Part shown: positions 49,858 through 61,605 of the stretch, piece by piece
Numbering within the stretch: the first letter of the stretch is position 1
Layout: every line of letters begins with the position of its first letter
Source: Liolophura sinensis
Taxonomy: Eukaryota > Mollusca > Polyplacophora > Chitonida > Chitonidae
Assembly (NCBI RefSeq): GCF_032854445.1
Contig: NC_088295.1
Span: 57,329,249 to 57,393,248, forward strand
Reading direction: 5' to 3'
Length of the DNA stretch: 64,000 nucleotides
Position numbers and translations under genes: made by a program
The notes under the pieces: generated by a model
Database searches by the model: none
Told to the model about the DNA's origin: nothing
What the model saw: only the letters and a program-made list of their open reading frames with translations

Positions 49858-50416
49858 AAATATTCGGAACTTTCAGTGTTCAATCTGTACTAATCTGTGT
49901 CACTTTCAGTGTTCAACCTGTACTAATTTGTGTCACTTTCAGTGTCCAATCTGTACTAATTTGTGTCACTTTCAGTGTCCAATCTGTACTAATCTGTGTC
50001 ACTTTCAGTGTTCAACCTGTACTAATTTGTGTCACTTTCAGTGTCCAATCTGTACTAATCTGTGTCACTTTCAGTGTTCAACCTGTACTAATTTGTGTCA
50101 CTTTCAGTGTCCAATCTGTACTAATTTGTGTCACTTTCAGTGTTCAACCTGTACTAATCTGTGTCACTTTCAGTGTCCAATCTGTACTAATCTGTGTCAC
50201 GTTCAGTGTCCAAGTGTCACTTTCAGTGTCCAACCTGTACTAATTTGTGTCATTTTCAGTGTCCAATCTGTACTAATCTGTGTCACTTTCAGTGTTCAAC
50301 CTGTACTAATTTGTGTCACTTTCAGTGTCCAATCTGTACTAATCTGTGTCATTTTCAGTGTCCAATCAGTACTAATCTGTGTCACTTTCAGTGTCCAACC
50401 TGTACTGATTTGTGAA
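49858..50416. repeat. Minisatellite, 33-bp unit, about 16 copies
   Basis: CAGTGTCCAATCTGTACTAA followed by TYTGTGTCACTTT repeats. Two variants (CCAATC and TTCAACC) often alternate, giving a 66-bp higher-order unit. With 33 divisible by three, a plus-strand frame reads CSICTNLCHFQ over and over. One unit near 50205-50220 is truncated, shifting the frame. Confidence 0.93.
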
Positions 50417-50747
50417 ATGTATATACACTCAAAACGTCGCACTGAACCAAAACTGACAGGTTGTACATCTGGACGCAACGCAATTTCCATGCTGTCAGGA
50501 TCTCCACGACATATGCTTGGCCTGAATTTTCGCTTTGCTTCGCTTAAAGTTTTCCTTTAAGTCATTCACTGGATGAATTGTGTGTCTAGTACTATGATCC
50601 AAGATGCCATTTATCGAAATTGAACAGAGATTAGTCTTGTAAACATATTGGCGTGTAGTTTTGAGGAACTTGTCAAAGATCCGTTGTTTACCACGCCAAT
50701 GCGCTTTCCCCCACCCACAAAATAAATTGTTATTGTAAATGTGAGAA

Positions 50748-51003
50748 GTTCAGTCTTGTGTGAGTGTTTCATCGAATTCAAACAAGGTATGCATGACAGC
50801 AGTTATAAATAACCAATACTACCTTTACAATAAAATAATACAGTCTGAAAATTTTCCAAACCGAACATGAGAAATAGTAAGCGACACCCTGAATTCGAAA
50901 TCAGCTTTCTGGTGATTTTTTTCTTTCAGATTTTCAGACAGAAAGTTAGTTAGGTGTAACAAAGCTGTCGAAATCGGAGTCATGGTTGTCATTCGAGTTC
51001 TTG
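50748..51003 (+). repeat. Dispersed duplication ~255 bp, copy 2 (partner 48366-48635)
   Basis: Direct-orientation homologue of the 48.4-kb copy. It is followed by AATCAGTCAATCAGTCAATC at about 51038-51061. Confidence 0.8.
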
Positions 51004-51191
51004 AATAAGGTGATGCACCCAGTTAACCAACCAGGTAATCAGTCAATCAGTCAATCAATCAATGCATAACTACGGACAAATACACTATTCAGCAGTGTAA
51101 ACAATCATGTTGTATTGCCACAGAAACCATATTGCATATACACCAGAGGTTAGGGACAAATATATCGCACTACTAAAAGGACGGTCATATT

Positions 51192-51445
51192 ATGCAGCTA
51201 AACAATACATTGTACAGCTATAAGGACAATCATATTATACAGCTAAACAATACATTGTACAGCTATAAGGACAATCATATTATACAGCTAAACAATATAT
51301 TGTACAGCTATAAGGACAATCATATTATACAGCTAAATAATATATCGTACAGCTATAAGGACAATCATATTATACAGCTAAACAATATATTGCACAGCTA
51401 TAAGGACAAATATATTATACAGCTAAACAATACATTGTACAGCTA
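51192..51445. repeat. Minisatellite, 45-bp unit, about 5.6 copies
   Basis: CAGCTAAACAATACATTGTA, CAGCTATAAGGACAATCATA and TTATA repeat with few changes. The open frame across it is a 15-residue repeat and has no other gene signal. Confidence 0.93.
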
Positions 51446-53090
51446 TATGTATCCGGGGAGAAACATGCTACAAAGCCAGCAACATCACTGAATTGATGAC
51501 GACTTACGCAGACTCGAGGAGGTCAGAGTGACTCGATGCTTAAAAGTACATGTTGGGCTGTGAGAGTGTGTAAATACACCTTTAATTTTATAGAGCCAAG
51601 CCTGAAAGACGCAATTATCGGGAAACCGGCTCAAATTGCATTACTTTTTGTTCAACATGAAAGTTTAATTCCAGGTCAAGATACGTGGGTTTGTTTGTTT
51701 TGAGGCTTAACGTCATTTTCGATCTTATTTCAGTTATATCAGATCGATGCCGATGAAGTGGCCTTATGGTGCTACGTACATGTACTTCACAATCACGTTG
51801 CATAGGCGATAAAAAGTCCGGTTTCATAAAATGATTTATAGGTCAAGTTACTTGTAAAAATACCAATTATAACCAAACCTAAGTCAGGTTAATCAGTACT
51901 TAGCTAGGTGCCAATCAGCTTAGGGGTACCTTTGGTGTTCGACGATTTTTCCTTGGATTCGGCCTTTCACTGACCATTTTTACCAGACTGACTGCAAAAA
52001 CGATATCACGAAACAAGGAATGAATCAACAAGGCCCGAAATACCTCAGACGAGAGAAGTGTGTAAACAACGGGCATGAATGAGTTTCGCACCGTCACATT
52101 CACGTTTACAGATACAGATACGTCATCACTTTGTGCGGTCTTAGTGACGCATATCCGGTGTATACATGCGTTTCCCGATTGCGTATGTTCAACAGATATT
52201 AGCCGCCATACACCTTAGTACGGAAATGAATATCTTGTGAGGCACGTATAGTTTTATTCTACCGTAAATTGTAAGGAGACTATTCTCATACCATTTATTG
52301 TGATTTGGCTTGTAAAACTGTGTCAAATGTTTGATTGAGAAATGAGCAAAAAACCAGAATTTACTAAAAATGTAATAAGGGGAAGTCCATAGATGTACAC
52401 ATACACATACCTCCTCGGATGACCACGAAAACAGTGAAACTTTCTTAAGGTTAACTGCTTCGTATCCTTTTGTGTAGATATTAGCCTTTTGAAACCCCCT
52501 GTTACAATTAATATCCCGTAGACGTTAAACAGAAGGGTTAAACAAGAATTGAATGGTCAAGTTGCACCGCCTGGCTTATTTACCAAACCGTGAACGTATG
52601 TATCGGAATATACGTCCTTGGCCATGAAAACTTGCTTCAGGCTGCTTACATCCTTGGTGCGGCACCACCGCGAAGTTTGCTTTCAAATCTTGTTTAAAAT
52701 TGTATTTTTGCTGTTCGGTGAACACCTTTCACTTTGAAATATTTGTTCAGGGTGGGAGAGGTGCAGGAGAATGTAACTTTGAAATGTTTATTCTCCAGAT
52801 AATATGTCTCCTTATATATTTTTCAAATTTCCAAGCTGAGCTGCTGGTCAAGGAAATCTTTTTAGAATTTATTTTTCTCCTGTACTCCTACAGATAGGAC
52901 TCTCAGACCGCTCTTGGGAATTTATGCTCAATGTTTTCCATAATACATGATATATATGTTTAGCCTCTTCAGATTGGTTGTAATCACTATTGAGTCTTTC
53001 AGAAGCTTTTGTTTTACAAGGGCCCTACGAATGGCATCTTACAAGCACGCTTATCGCACGTCATTGTATGCAATACTTGTAATACATTCT
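51446..53090. other. No gene seen; one possible SINE-B-like fragment
   Basis: GAGGCTTAACGTCATTTTCG at about 51700 with TTTCAGTTATATCAGATCG resembles the SINE-B 3' domain. Otherwise only short chance frames are present. Confidence 0.45.
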
Positions 53091-53588
53091 TCCTCCCACC
53101 ACAATGCTCACCACAATGCTCACCGCCGTTGTATAAGTGAGTGAGTGCTTGGGGTTTAACGTCGTCATATGACGTGCATGACGTTGTTGCGGGAGGGATT
53201 TCCACCGCTGCTTCACTCAGACAACTTACCTAAGGCCATCCCACCCGTGCCATTATACTGGAGTCGTTATACCATTATACCAGTCATTATACCAGTCGTT
53301 ATACTTCCCCTCAATGCTGAACGCCCAGAGAGGAAACTGCAACTTCCACTTTTAAGTGTCTTAGGTGTGACGCGACCCTGGATTGACCCTGGATTGACCC
53401 TTAAACGCCCCCGAAGCGGACGCTCTACCAACTGAGCCATGGGGGCCGGTTGTATAAGTGAGTAACTAAGGGTACCACCTTTTATACGGCGTGAAGAATA
53501 TACGGCGTGAAGAATATACGGCTTGAAGTACGGCGTAAAGTACGTAAAGTACGGCGTAAAACACCAATCAAGTAAATAAATAAATAAA
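53091..53588 (+). mobile_element. SINE-A 3' half split by a nested SINE-B
   Basis: TTCCTCCCACCACAATGCTC starts the SINE-A piece, which breaks at GTTGTATAAGTGAGT. It resumes after 53448 and ends in CACCAATCAAGTAAATAAAT. The resumed part carries small tandem copies of ATACGGCGTGAAGAAT and GTAAAGTACG, showing local slippage. Confidence 0.85.
53143..53448 (-). mobile_element. SINE-B inserted into SINE-A, 15-bp target-site duplication
   Basis: It runs from GAGTGCTTGGGGTTTAACG to a complete tRNA-like head; on the minus strand it begins GGCCCCCATGGCTCAGTTGG, a clear A box. GTTGTATAAGTGAGT at 53128-53142 and 53449-53463 is a perfect duplication of host SINE-A sequence. There are internal repeats of CGTTATACCA near 53265-53312. 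Confidence 0.9.
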
Positions 53589-53933
53589 TGTAATACGTTC
53601 TGGGATGCTGCTTGTGAACTCTTTGTGAACTCTCAAACCTTATTAAACAATTGTGGTCAGAGTTTTCGATCCCATGAGAAACATGTGCATTTCGTTTCAC
53701 GGTCCAATTGCAAGAAGCCCTCTTGATATATCGAACATGTCACTGTCATGGCGACGTAATGCCAAAGTGTGGATTGTTATGAAAATTACATAACGCTAAG
53801 AAAGCGTCATGCAGTGGGGTTCTAATGACGAGAAAATACAGTTAAATTTATCTGTTTCACTAATAATTGCCAATTGACAACGCACAGGCTACGTTCCATT
53901 GAATTCATTGTCAAATATCACAATGTTTTTAGG

Positions 53934-55770
53934 CCAACACCATTGCTTTAAATCTTCATCATTGCCTGTACTTCAGATGTACACCATTGCTTGCATTTCA
54001 GATCTACACCATTGCTTGTATCTCAAACCTACACCATTGCCTGTACTTCAGACCCAGTCCATTGCCTGTACTTCAGACCCACACCATTGCCTGTACTTCA
54101 GATCCACACCATTGCCTGTACTTCAGACCTACACCATTGCCTGTACTTCATACCTACACCACTGCCTGTACTTCAGACCCACACCATTGCCTGTACTTCA
54201 GACCAACACCATTGCCTGTACTTCAGACCAACACCATTGACTGTACTTCAGACCCACACCATTGCCTGTACTTCAGATGCACACCATTGCCTGTCCTTCA
54301 GATCCACACCATTGCTTGTACTTCAGATTTACACCACTGCCTGTACTTCAGACCAACACCAAGGCCTGTACTTCAGACCCACACCATTGCCTGTACTTCA
54401 GACCCACACCATTGCCTGTACTTCAGACCCACACCATTGCTTGTACTTCAGACCCACACACCATTGCCTGTACTTCAGACCAACACCACTGCCTGTATTT
54501 CAAACCAACACCATTGCCTATACTTCAGACCTACACCACTACCTGTACTTTAGACCCACACCATTGCCTGTACTTCATACCTACACCACTACCTGTACTT
54601 CAGACCTACACCATTGCCTGTACTTCAGACCAACACCATTACCGGTACTTCAGACCCACACCATTGCCTGTACTTCAGACCAACACCATTGACTGTACTT
54701 CAGACCCACACCATTGCCTGTACTTCAGACCCACACCATTGCCTGTACTTCAGATGCACACCATTGCCTGTCCTTCAGATCCACACCATTGCTTGTACTT
54801 CAGATTTACACCACTGCCTGTACTTCAGACCCACACCATTGCCTGTACTTCAGACCCACACCATTGCTTGTACTTCAGACCCACACACCATTGCCTGTAC
54901 TTCAGACCAACACCACTGCCTGTATTTCAAACCCACACCATTGCCTATACTTCAGACCTACACCACTGCCTGTACTTTAGACCCACACCATTGCCTGTAC
55001 TTTAGACCCACACCATTGCCTGAACTTCATACCTACACCACTGCCTGTATTTCAAACCCACACCATTGCCTTACTTTAGACCCACACCATTGCCTGTACT
55101 TCAGATCCACACCATTGCCTGTACTTCAGATCCACACCATTGCCTGTACTTCAGACCCACACCACTGCGTGTACTTCAGACCCACACCATTACCCGTACT
55201 TCAGACCCACACCATTGCCTGTACTTCAGACTTACACCACTGCCTTACTTTAGACCCACACCATTGCCTGTACTTCAGATCCACACCATTGCCTGTACTT
55301 CAGATCCACACCATTGCCTGTACTTCAGACCTACACCACTGCCTGTACATTAGACGCACACCATTGCCTGTACTTCAGATCCACACCATTGCCTGTACTT
55401 CAGACCTACACCACTGCCAGTCCTTCAGACCCACACCATTGCCTGTACTTCAGAACCACACCATTGCCTATACTTCAAACCTACACCGCTACCTGTACTT
55501 CAGATCCACACCATTGCCTGTACTTCAGACCAACACCATTGACTGTACTTCAGACCCACACCATTGCCTGTACTTCAGACCCACACCATTACCTGTACTT
55601 CAGACCAACACCATTACCGGTACTTCAGACCCACACCATTGCCTGTACTTCAGACCAACACCATTGACTGTACTTCAGACCTACACCATTGACTGTACTT
55701 CAGACCCACACCATTGCCTGTACTTCAGACCCACACCATTGCCTGTACTTCAGACCCACACCATTACCGC
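53934..55770. repeat. Minisatellite, 25-bp unit, about 73 copies
   Basis: CCATTGCCTGTACTTCAGAC plus CCACA repeats every 25 bp over 1.8 kb. Multi-unit blocks are themselves duplicated: GACTGTACTTCAGACCCACA with its following variants recurs about 450 bp apart (54239 and 54689; 18 units). Because 25 is not a multiple of three, all three plus frames stay open and give overlapping long frames up to 392 codons. These are not genes. Confidence 0.97.
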
Positions 55771-58700
55771 TTATTCTTCTCGGCTTTTATGAAAACACCA
55801 GTGCCAATTAATCCATGTCAGTTTCATTATGCATCTGACGGGCATGTTGATTTCACTCAGGTTTGTTGTCGATATCTGCGTGTCGCTGAGGACTAAATTA
55901 ATCGGCTGACAGAGTTGGATTATCGGAAGGTGGAAATTTACAATGGAAAGCTGGTTCTCTAATCAATAGATCCTACTGGTTATATCCCCTGTAACATCGA
56001 ACCGTTGCTTTTATTCTGACTGACTACTATTCAATAAAGGTATGAAATGAGCAAAAACAACGAACGGAAAAATAGATTTATTTTTATCGCTGGCATTTCT
56101 GGCACTTGTCGCTGGTGTACGTTTCCTTCGGATTTCGTGTGGGTGGACATTGCAGAGCCTGAGTTATGAAGTTAATTGCTGTTTGTGTAACCGGTAAACA
56201 AGTTTTCGGAATTTCCTTTGGGTTCCCGGCTCTCCAGCTGGTACATTGTGTGCGTAGGATTACACGGGGGCAATCCCATCGGCACTTCAGAGAGCGATCA
56301 CTGGACCGTGGTTTACAGTTATATCGGTCTACATCAGAGTTGTGACGGTGTCATTGCAGCCCTAATTTTGTGTGGGCTTATTTGAACGTACTCCCAATTC
56401 CCAACGGCGTAATATGTGACAGGAGTCAATTGTCGATGTGTGGTTGGCCTATAGCGCAAGTCTAGGGGTCAACGAGTGCTTTCTGAGAGCGCAGCGCGCT
56501 TCTCATCAGTCCGTGTCAATACGACATCGCCATGGCTTTACAATAGACTATTTGTTAAATCACTTAATAGTCCACACTATACTCCCACTGTGTACATCAT
56601 CCTTGTCAATGGAAAATTAAAAGGACGTGAATGAGCTTACCAAAAAAACGCCCATAAAAACCCAAATGCAGAAAGGGCTTGCCTAAAAACATAGCACTTA
56701 AGTTTTTTTCACGATATTTTTATCACTGTGCCATGTGTTGATGAGATAATTTAAGAGTGACCTTGGTTGCGTACATCTTGAAACGTGGATGAATGAGTGG
56801 AAGAGTTGCCCGTAAACGGTTAATTTCTGGAAGAGGGAAGGCGAGCACTATATTTAGGCCACATGTCCTAATCTCATTGATCCCGCTGCGTGGATTATTT
56901 GATCAGGTTTGTCTGATCTGGTATAGAGCGTTTGTATTAATCGCCATGTTATATCACCGGCATCCCTTCCTCCAACCATATCAACCTCAGGCACGATTCC
57001 ACTGTTTTCCTTTGACTATGGACGGCACAAGCTTGATTCTAATTAATCAATCAGTCAATGAATGAACCAATTAATCAAGCAATCCGTCCATCCACCCGTG
57101 CATTAATCCATCAGTCAGTCAAAGGTTCTCTAAACTTCACTATCCGCAGGTTTTGGAATAATTATGACATCCCCCAAGGCAATGGTGTCTTGCTGTCTAA
57201 ACCGAACTTATGGACTTTAACATTATAAATGAGAAAAAGTGTTCGACTTTTATTTTCCTTGCAGTAATGTGAACTTCAAACATATGAATGTGTAGAGCTT
57301 ATGTTGTTACGTGTCACCAACTAAAGGCAATTTTGGTAGCAAGTATGACTGATTTTACATACAGCTAAATATAGGCGACTCTTTAAAAGAAATAGACTAT
57401 AAAGGAAAATCAACTACTTAAACAGCGTTTGTATATCTACTGGCAGTACGCCAAGAAAGATTTGTCACATTACGGATGGTACATATAGTGACGTACACAT
57501 CACAGACAGTACACAAAGAAACCACAGACAACGTTTGCCCAGTTACATACACACTGGGGACAACACATACACAGAACGTCGTACCAGAGGGTGCGGGCTT
57601 TGTAAACAGTACTTCTACAGAGAACCTGATTTTCCTCGATATGTGTTGTTGGCGTTTTTACAGTTGTGCCTCAGAGTCAGGTACTTCATCTTTGATGACA
57701 AGATGTACTCTATATCGATTGATTACTATATCATCAGGGTATTAAATAAGAAACGCAAATTCCGGATCGACGGATGTCGTTAATGTAACAGACACGGAAC
57801 GGAAAGCACACCTACATCTGAACTTTTGTGACGACTGAGTTATCGGTGAGCACGAAATTCGATAATTTCGGTCACTCTATACAGGTGCGCTACCATCACT
57901 CTCGAGGAAAACGTATTGGAGTTTCTCTGTGGATGGAGTTTGTACAGTTTCATTTGAGTTAGTACCAGTGAAATAAAATGCATTAACACGACACTTTTTC
58001 ATCAGTTCTATAGGGTCTTTATACTACAATAGCAACCTTGTAAATAGATGCCTGACAAACCTTAGGAAAAATGGTAAGGCCCATATTGTTCATGTTCCAT
58101 AATATTGGCTGCTTGGGTCACATATTTAGCCTAATGTACTTGGGTTATACCACTTTCGTCAAAGCGTTTTCAAATTAAAATGTCTGGAAACATTTTATCG
58201 GCCCGCAATGCTGACTTGTGCAAAATCAAATGATCGTCCTAACGGGTATCTCTTCGAGGCAAATTAAGCCATGTGGCAAACTTATTTAAGGAAAATGTTT
58301 TTCTGCAGATATTGAGTTTATTTCGGGCACGTGCACTGTCTATGTCAATAGCGTATCGGAATCTTCTTGAATTTTAGAGAATGGTAATATAATCTGGTTC
58401 ATTTAAATTCGTGATTCAGAATGACATTAGTTTAAGAATTGTTTAAGTTGTATGATCGTAAAACAGTGCAAAAATGTGTTGATGCGTATACGAAGCAGGC
58501 GATCTCATTTATATCGTTACGTAGATTTATATCGTCTTCGTATTGTTGCACGGATGGGTTAAAGATATAACGAATGAACAACAGACTAGAAGGTACACCG
58601 AGAGTGCAAACATTCTTCTAGCCAGCAAAGAGGCAAAGGGGCAAAAGGGCAATACTGTGCATTTCTGTCTAGTCTCTTAAAAGAGATCAATTCCCGTATA

Positions 58701-59319
58701 CCTAATCGTCTACCGGATTACCATCCACATTTAATCTGTTGTACCTTAGTTCAAGATTAACCTGTGCACAAAACTTCATCTAAATCCGTGTATAATTTTC
58801 CATCGATGATATTAGTACGCAGACATATAGACAGATAGACGGATAGATAGATAAAGGCTGGGAATAACATAAACTTCCTTTGAACAAAATAACGGACGAA
58901 TAAGATTATTTGTTATCCTGTACACGCTGTTAACATTGCCATGTAATTTGCTGGATGGTAGAATATCCGTCTGAATTGTCAAGGTTCTCAAACGCTCCTG
59001 TCATCGATGATCAAACATAACATTTATTGCCTCTCGTTTGAAAAAACGATCAAATTACCTCTCGTAGAAACGATTTCGCCAAAAGCTTTGTGAAGCAGAA
59101 GTCAAAATGGTGCCATGAATATGTGTCCTTCTTGGAAAAGTCTAAGAATATTATCGTGGCCATGGAAACGCGTTGATCTTTACTCTGGCATAACATCGCC
59201 GAGAGTTTTGATCAATTTGAAAGAGGGGAAATTCGTTTAGAAAGCGAATAACATCTGACAATGAAACTTCTTGCTGGGAAGCTTCCCTCCAAATCCATCT
59301 CGCTTTCTGTTCGAGAGGA
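55771..59319. other. No gene supported
   Basis: TCAA/GTCA-rich simple sequence at 57041-57122. Overlapping frames at 57476-57783 look somewhat protein-like but show no domain or convincing splice sites. A short AGATAGAC microsatellite lies at 58826-58852. Confidence 0.45.
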
Positions 59320-59388
59320 TGACGTCAATACGATATCTCAGTTCACACATAACTGACGTCAATACGATATCTCAGTTCACACATAACT
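59320..59388. repeat. Tandem duplication, 34 bp x 2, each with a CRE palindrome
   Basis: Two identical 34-bp copies start at 59321 and 59355. Each begins with the TGACGTCA octamer (59320-59327, 59354-59361), the CREB/ATF site. Confidence 0.8.
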
Positions 59389-60766
59389 GTATTAACATTG
59401 GCTTTGATGGTCACCTTTGGGGGAACCTGGAGAAAATTCAGAGCTAATCGATATTTTTATTTGGAGGGGTGGTGGGGAGAGGGATTTGAAGAAAAATAAT
59501 GGATACAAAAAACTAGTCGGTTTGTAGAAAGGATTACATCATTCTCTCTGTGTCATCCAGAATCAACCTGGCCAATTTGAGTTTCTCGTCGAGGTCAATT
59601 TAGGAAGAAAAACATGACAAAGAAGAAGATTTAAATTCCTTTTCAACTCAATGCTCAATATGGTTGATGGGTCAACGTTAGGAATTCCAATTGAACCGGA
59701 TATGACGTTAGAGCTGTTCTTTTCTTATGTCTATCCAAACAAGCTGACCCTTCTACAGCAATAGGATCTTCGTGCCACAATTACGTCTTGCACCTTGAGT
59801 GCGACATTTGATTAATCAAATTTGGTTAATGAAGAAGAATTTCCAGGAAAAAAGCTCGTGCCACAGTTTAGCTGTACCCCAGTGCCCTATATTCTCTTTT
59901 TAACGCCTTCTAAGTGGATGCCTATGAAGAACGACTTAGCCTTTGGCCTCAGCTGTTCAACCCCTTGCATCGGCATTAATAAAATTAAATCTGAGCTAAG
60001 CCACTTGAGTTAATGGCGAAAAAAAATATCCATCTATCAGTTTACATCTGGCATAAGAACTGGTAACCGATCATTTCACACCATTGTAGCGATTTTAACA
60101 AGACACTGGTATAATATTAACTATTTATGCAGGGTAGATTAGATCGCTTTAGCGTTCCCGACAGATTAATACATCTGAAACAAATTTAATGAAAACTTTC
60201 GAAATATAATTAAAAAAAAGTAGAGACATCATTTCAGATTTTTTGATGGAGGCCTTCAGTTCCAGTGGTATAATAGTCAATTGTTTAGCTAAACTCCATA
60301 GCCTCTCTATAAGCGACGATCTGTATCTCTCCAAGCGCAGAGGGGCGATGGTCTTTTTTCTCTTTCAACATTTCCTTGTAACACTGTGAAAATAAACAGC
60401 GTATCTTTACAGTAAACTTGGTGGAAAATCGTCTCGTGTTTCTCTCACAGTCAATTTAAAGTACTGTGCAGGTACGAGCATACAATTATAACATATAACA
60501 TATAATATAACGGTAGGTACATCTAACATAGCTATATTTAATTCGATGACAACTTACTACTGTACTCGTATGTTCACGAAATTTTTGAAGATGTATTCCG
60601 TTTGTTTTTGTTAAGTATTTACGGTAGTTTACTCTGCCGTAAAATACGGCAAACTGCATACACTTTGTATGTATGTATCCATGCAAGTTCGTGATTGACG
60701 CAGTTATATGCCGTGCGTCGTATATTTGTAACATGATTAAGATTATATCGATCATCGCTCTTATGT
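59389..60766. other. No gene seen
   Basis: Short frames with no recognisable domain; nothing repeated. Confidence 0.5.
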
Positions 60767-61605
60767 TCATATTTCAAACCCTTGGCCAATGAATTCGCAT
60801 GTTGCTCCCACGTTCATACCTCTAGCCCTTCACCAAAGAGCTCGCGTGTTGCTCTCGCGTTCATACCTCTAACCTGTGGCCAATGACGTGGCGTGTTGCT
60901 TCCACGTTCATCCCTTCACCCATTCATCAATGAGGTCACGTGTTGCTCCCACGTTTATACCTCTAGCCCTTCACCTATGAGCTCGCGTTTTGCTCTAGCG
61001 TTCGTAGTTCTAACCCTTAGCCAATCAGGTCGCGTGTTGGTCCCACTTTCTTACCTCAAGTTTTTCACCAATGAGCTCGCGTGTTGCTATCGCGTTCATA
61101 CCCGTAACCTTTAGCCAAAGGGATCGCGTGTTGCTCCCACGTTCATACCTCTAGCCCTTCACCAAAGAGCTCGCGTGTTGCTCTCGCGTTCATACCTCTA
61201 ACCTTTGGCCAATGAGGTGGCGTGTTGCTTCCACGTTCATCCCTTCACCCATTCATCAATGAGATCACGTGTTGCTCCCACGTTTATACCTCTAGCCCTT
61301 CACCTATGAGCTCGCGTGTTGCTCTCGCGTTCGTAGCTCTAACCCTTAGCCATTCAGGTCGCGTGTTGGTCCCACTTTCTTACCTCAAGTTTTTCACCAA
61401 AGAGCTCGCGTGTTGCTCTCGCGTTCATACCTGTAACCCTTAGCCAAAGAGGTCGCGTGTTGCTCCCAAGTTCATACCTCCAGCCCTTCAAAAATGAGCT
61501 CGCGTTTTGCTTCCGCCTCATACCTCCACCTATTAATCAATGAGGTCGCGTATTGCTTCCACGCTCAGACTTCTAACCCTTCACCAATGAGAGGGAGTGT
61601 TTGGA
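60767..61605. repeat. Minisatellite, 47-bp unit, with 329-bp higher-order repeat
   Basis: GCGTGTTGCTCCCACGTTCA, TACCTCTAGCCCTTCACCAA and AGAGCTC form the unit; steps are 47 bp (60801, 60848, 60895). TCCACGTTCATCCC recurs at 60901 and 61230, exactly 329 bp (7 x 47), with matching unit variants between. The leading sequence CATATTTCAAACCYTTGGCC recurs alone at about 62129-62148. Confidence 0.93.

Noticed and set aside
51192-51491. 99-codon frame of a 15-residue repeat
   Set aside because: Reading of the 45-bp minisatellite only.
53987-55792. Long overlapping plus-strand open frames (up to 392 codons) rich in CLYFRPTPLPVLQTHTIACTSD-type repeats
   Set aside because: They are the three frames of a 25-bp tandem repeat that lacks stop codons. 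All frames are equally open, no exon signals exist, and unit changes ignore codon position.
57476-57783. Two overlapping plus-strand frames (89 and 82 codons)
   Set aside because: Somewhat protein-like but overlapping in different frames, with no recognised domain and no clear splice sites.
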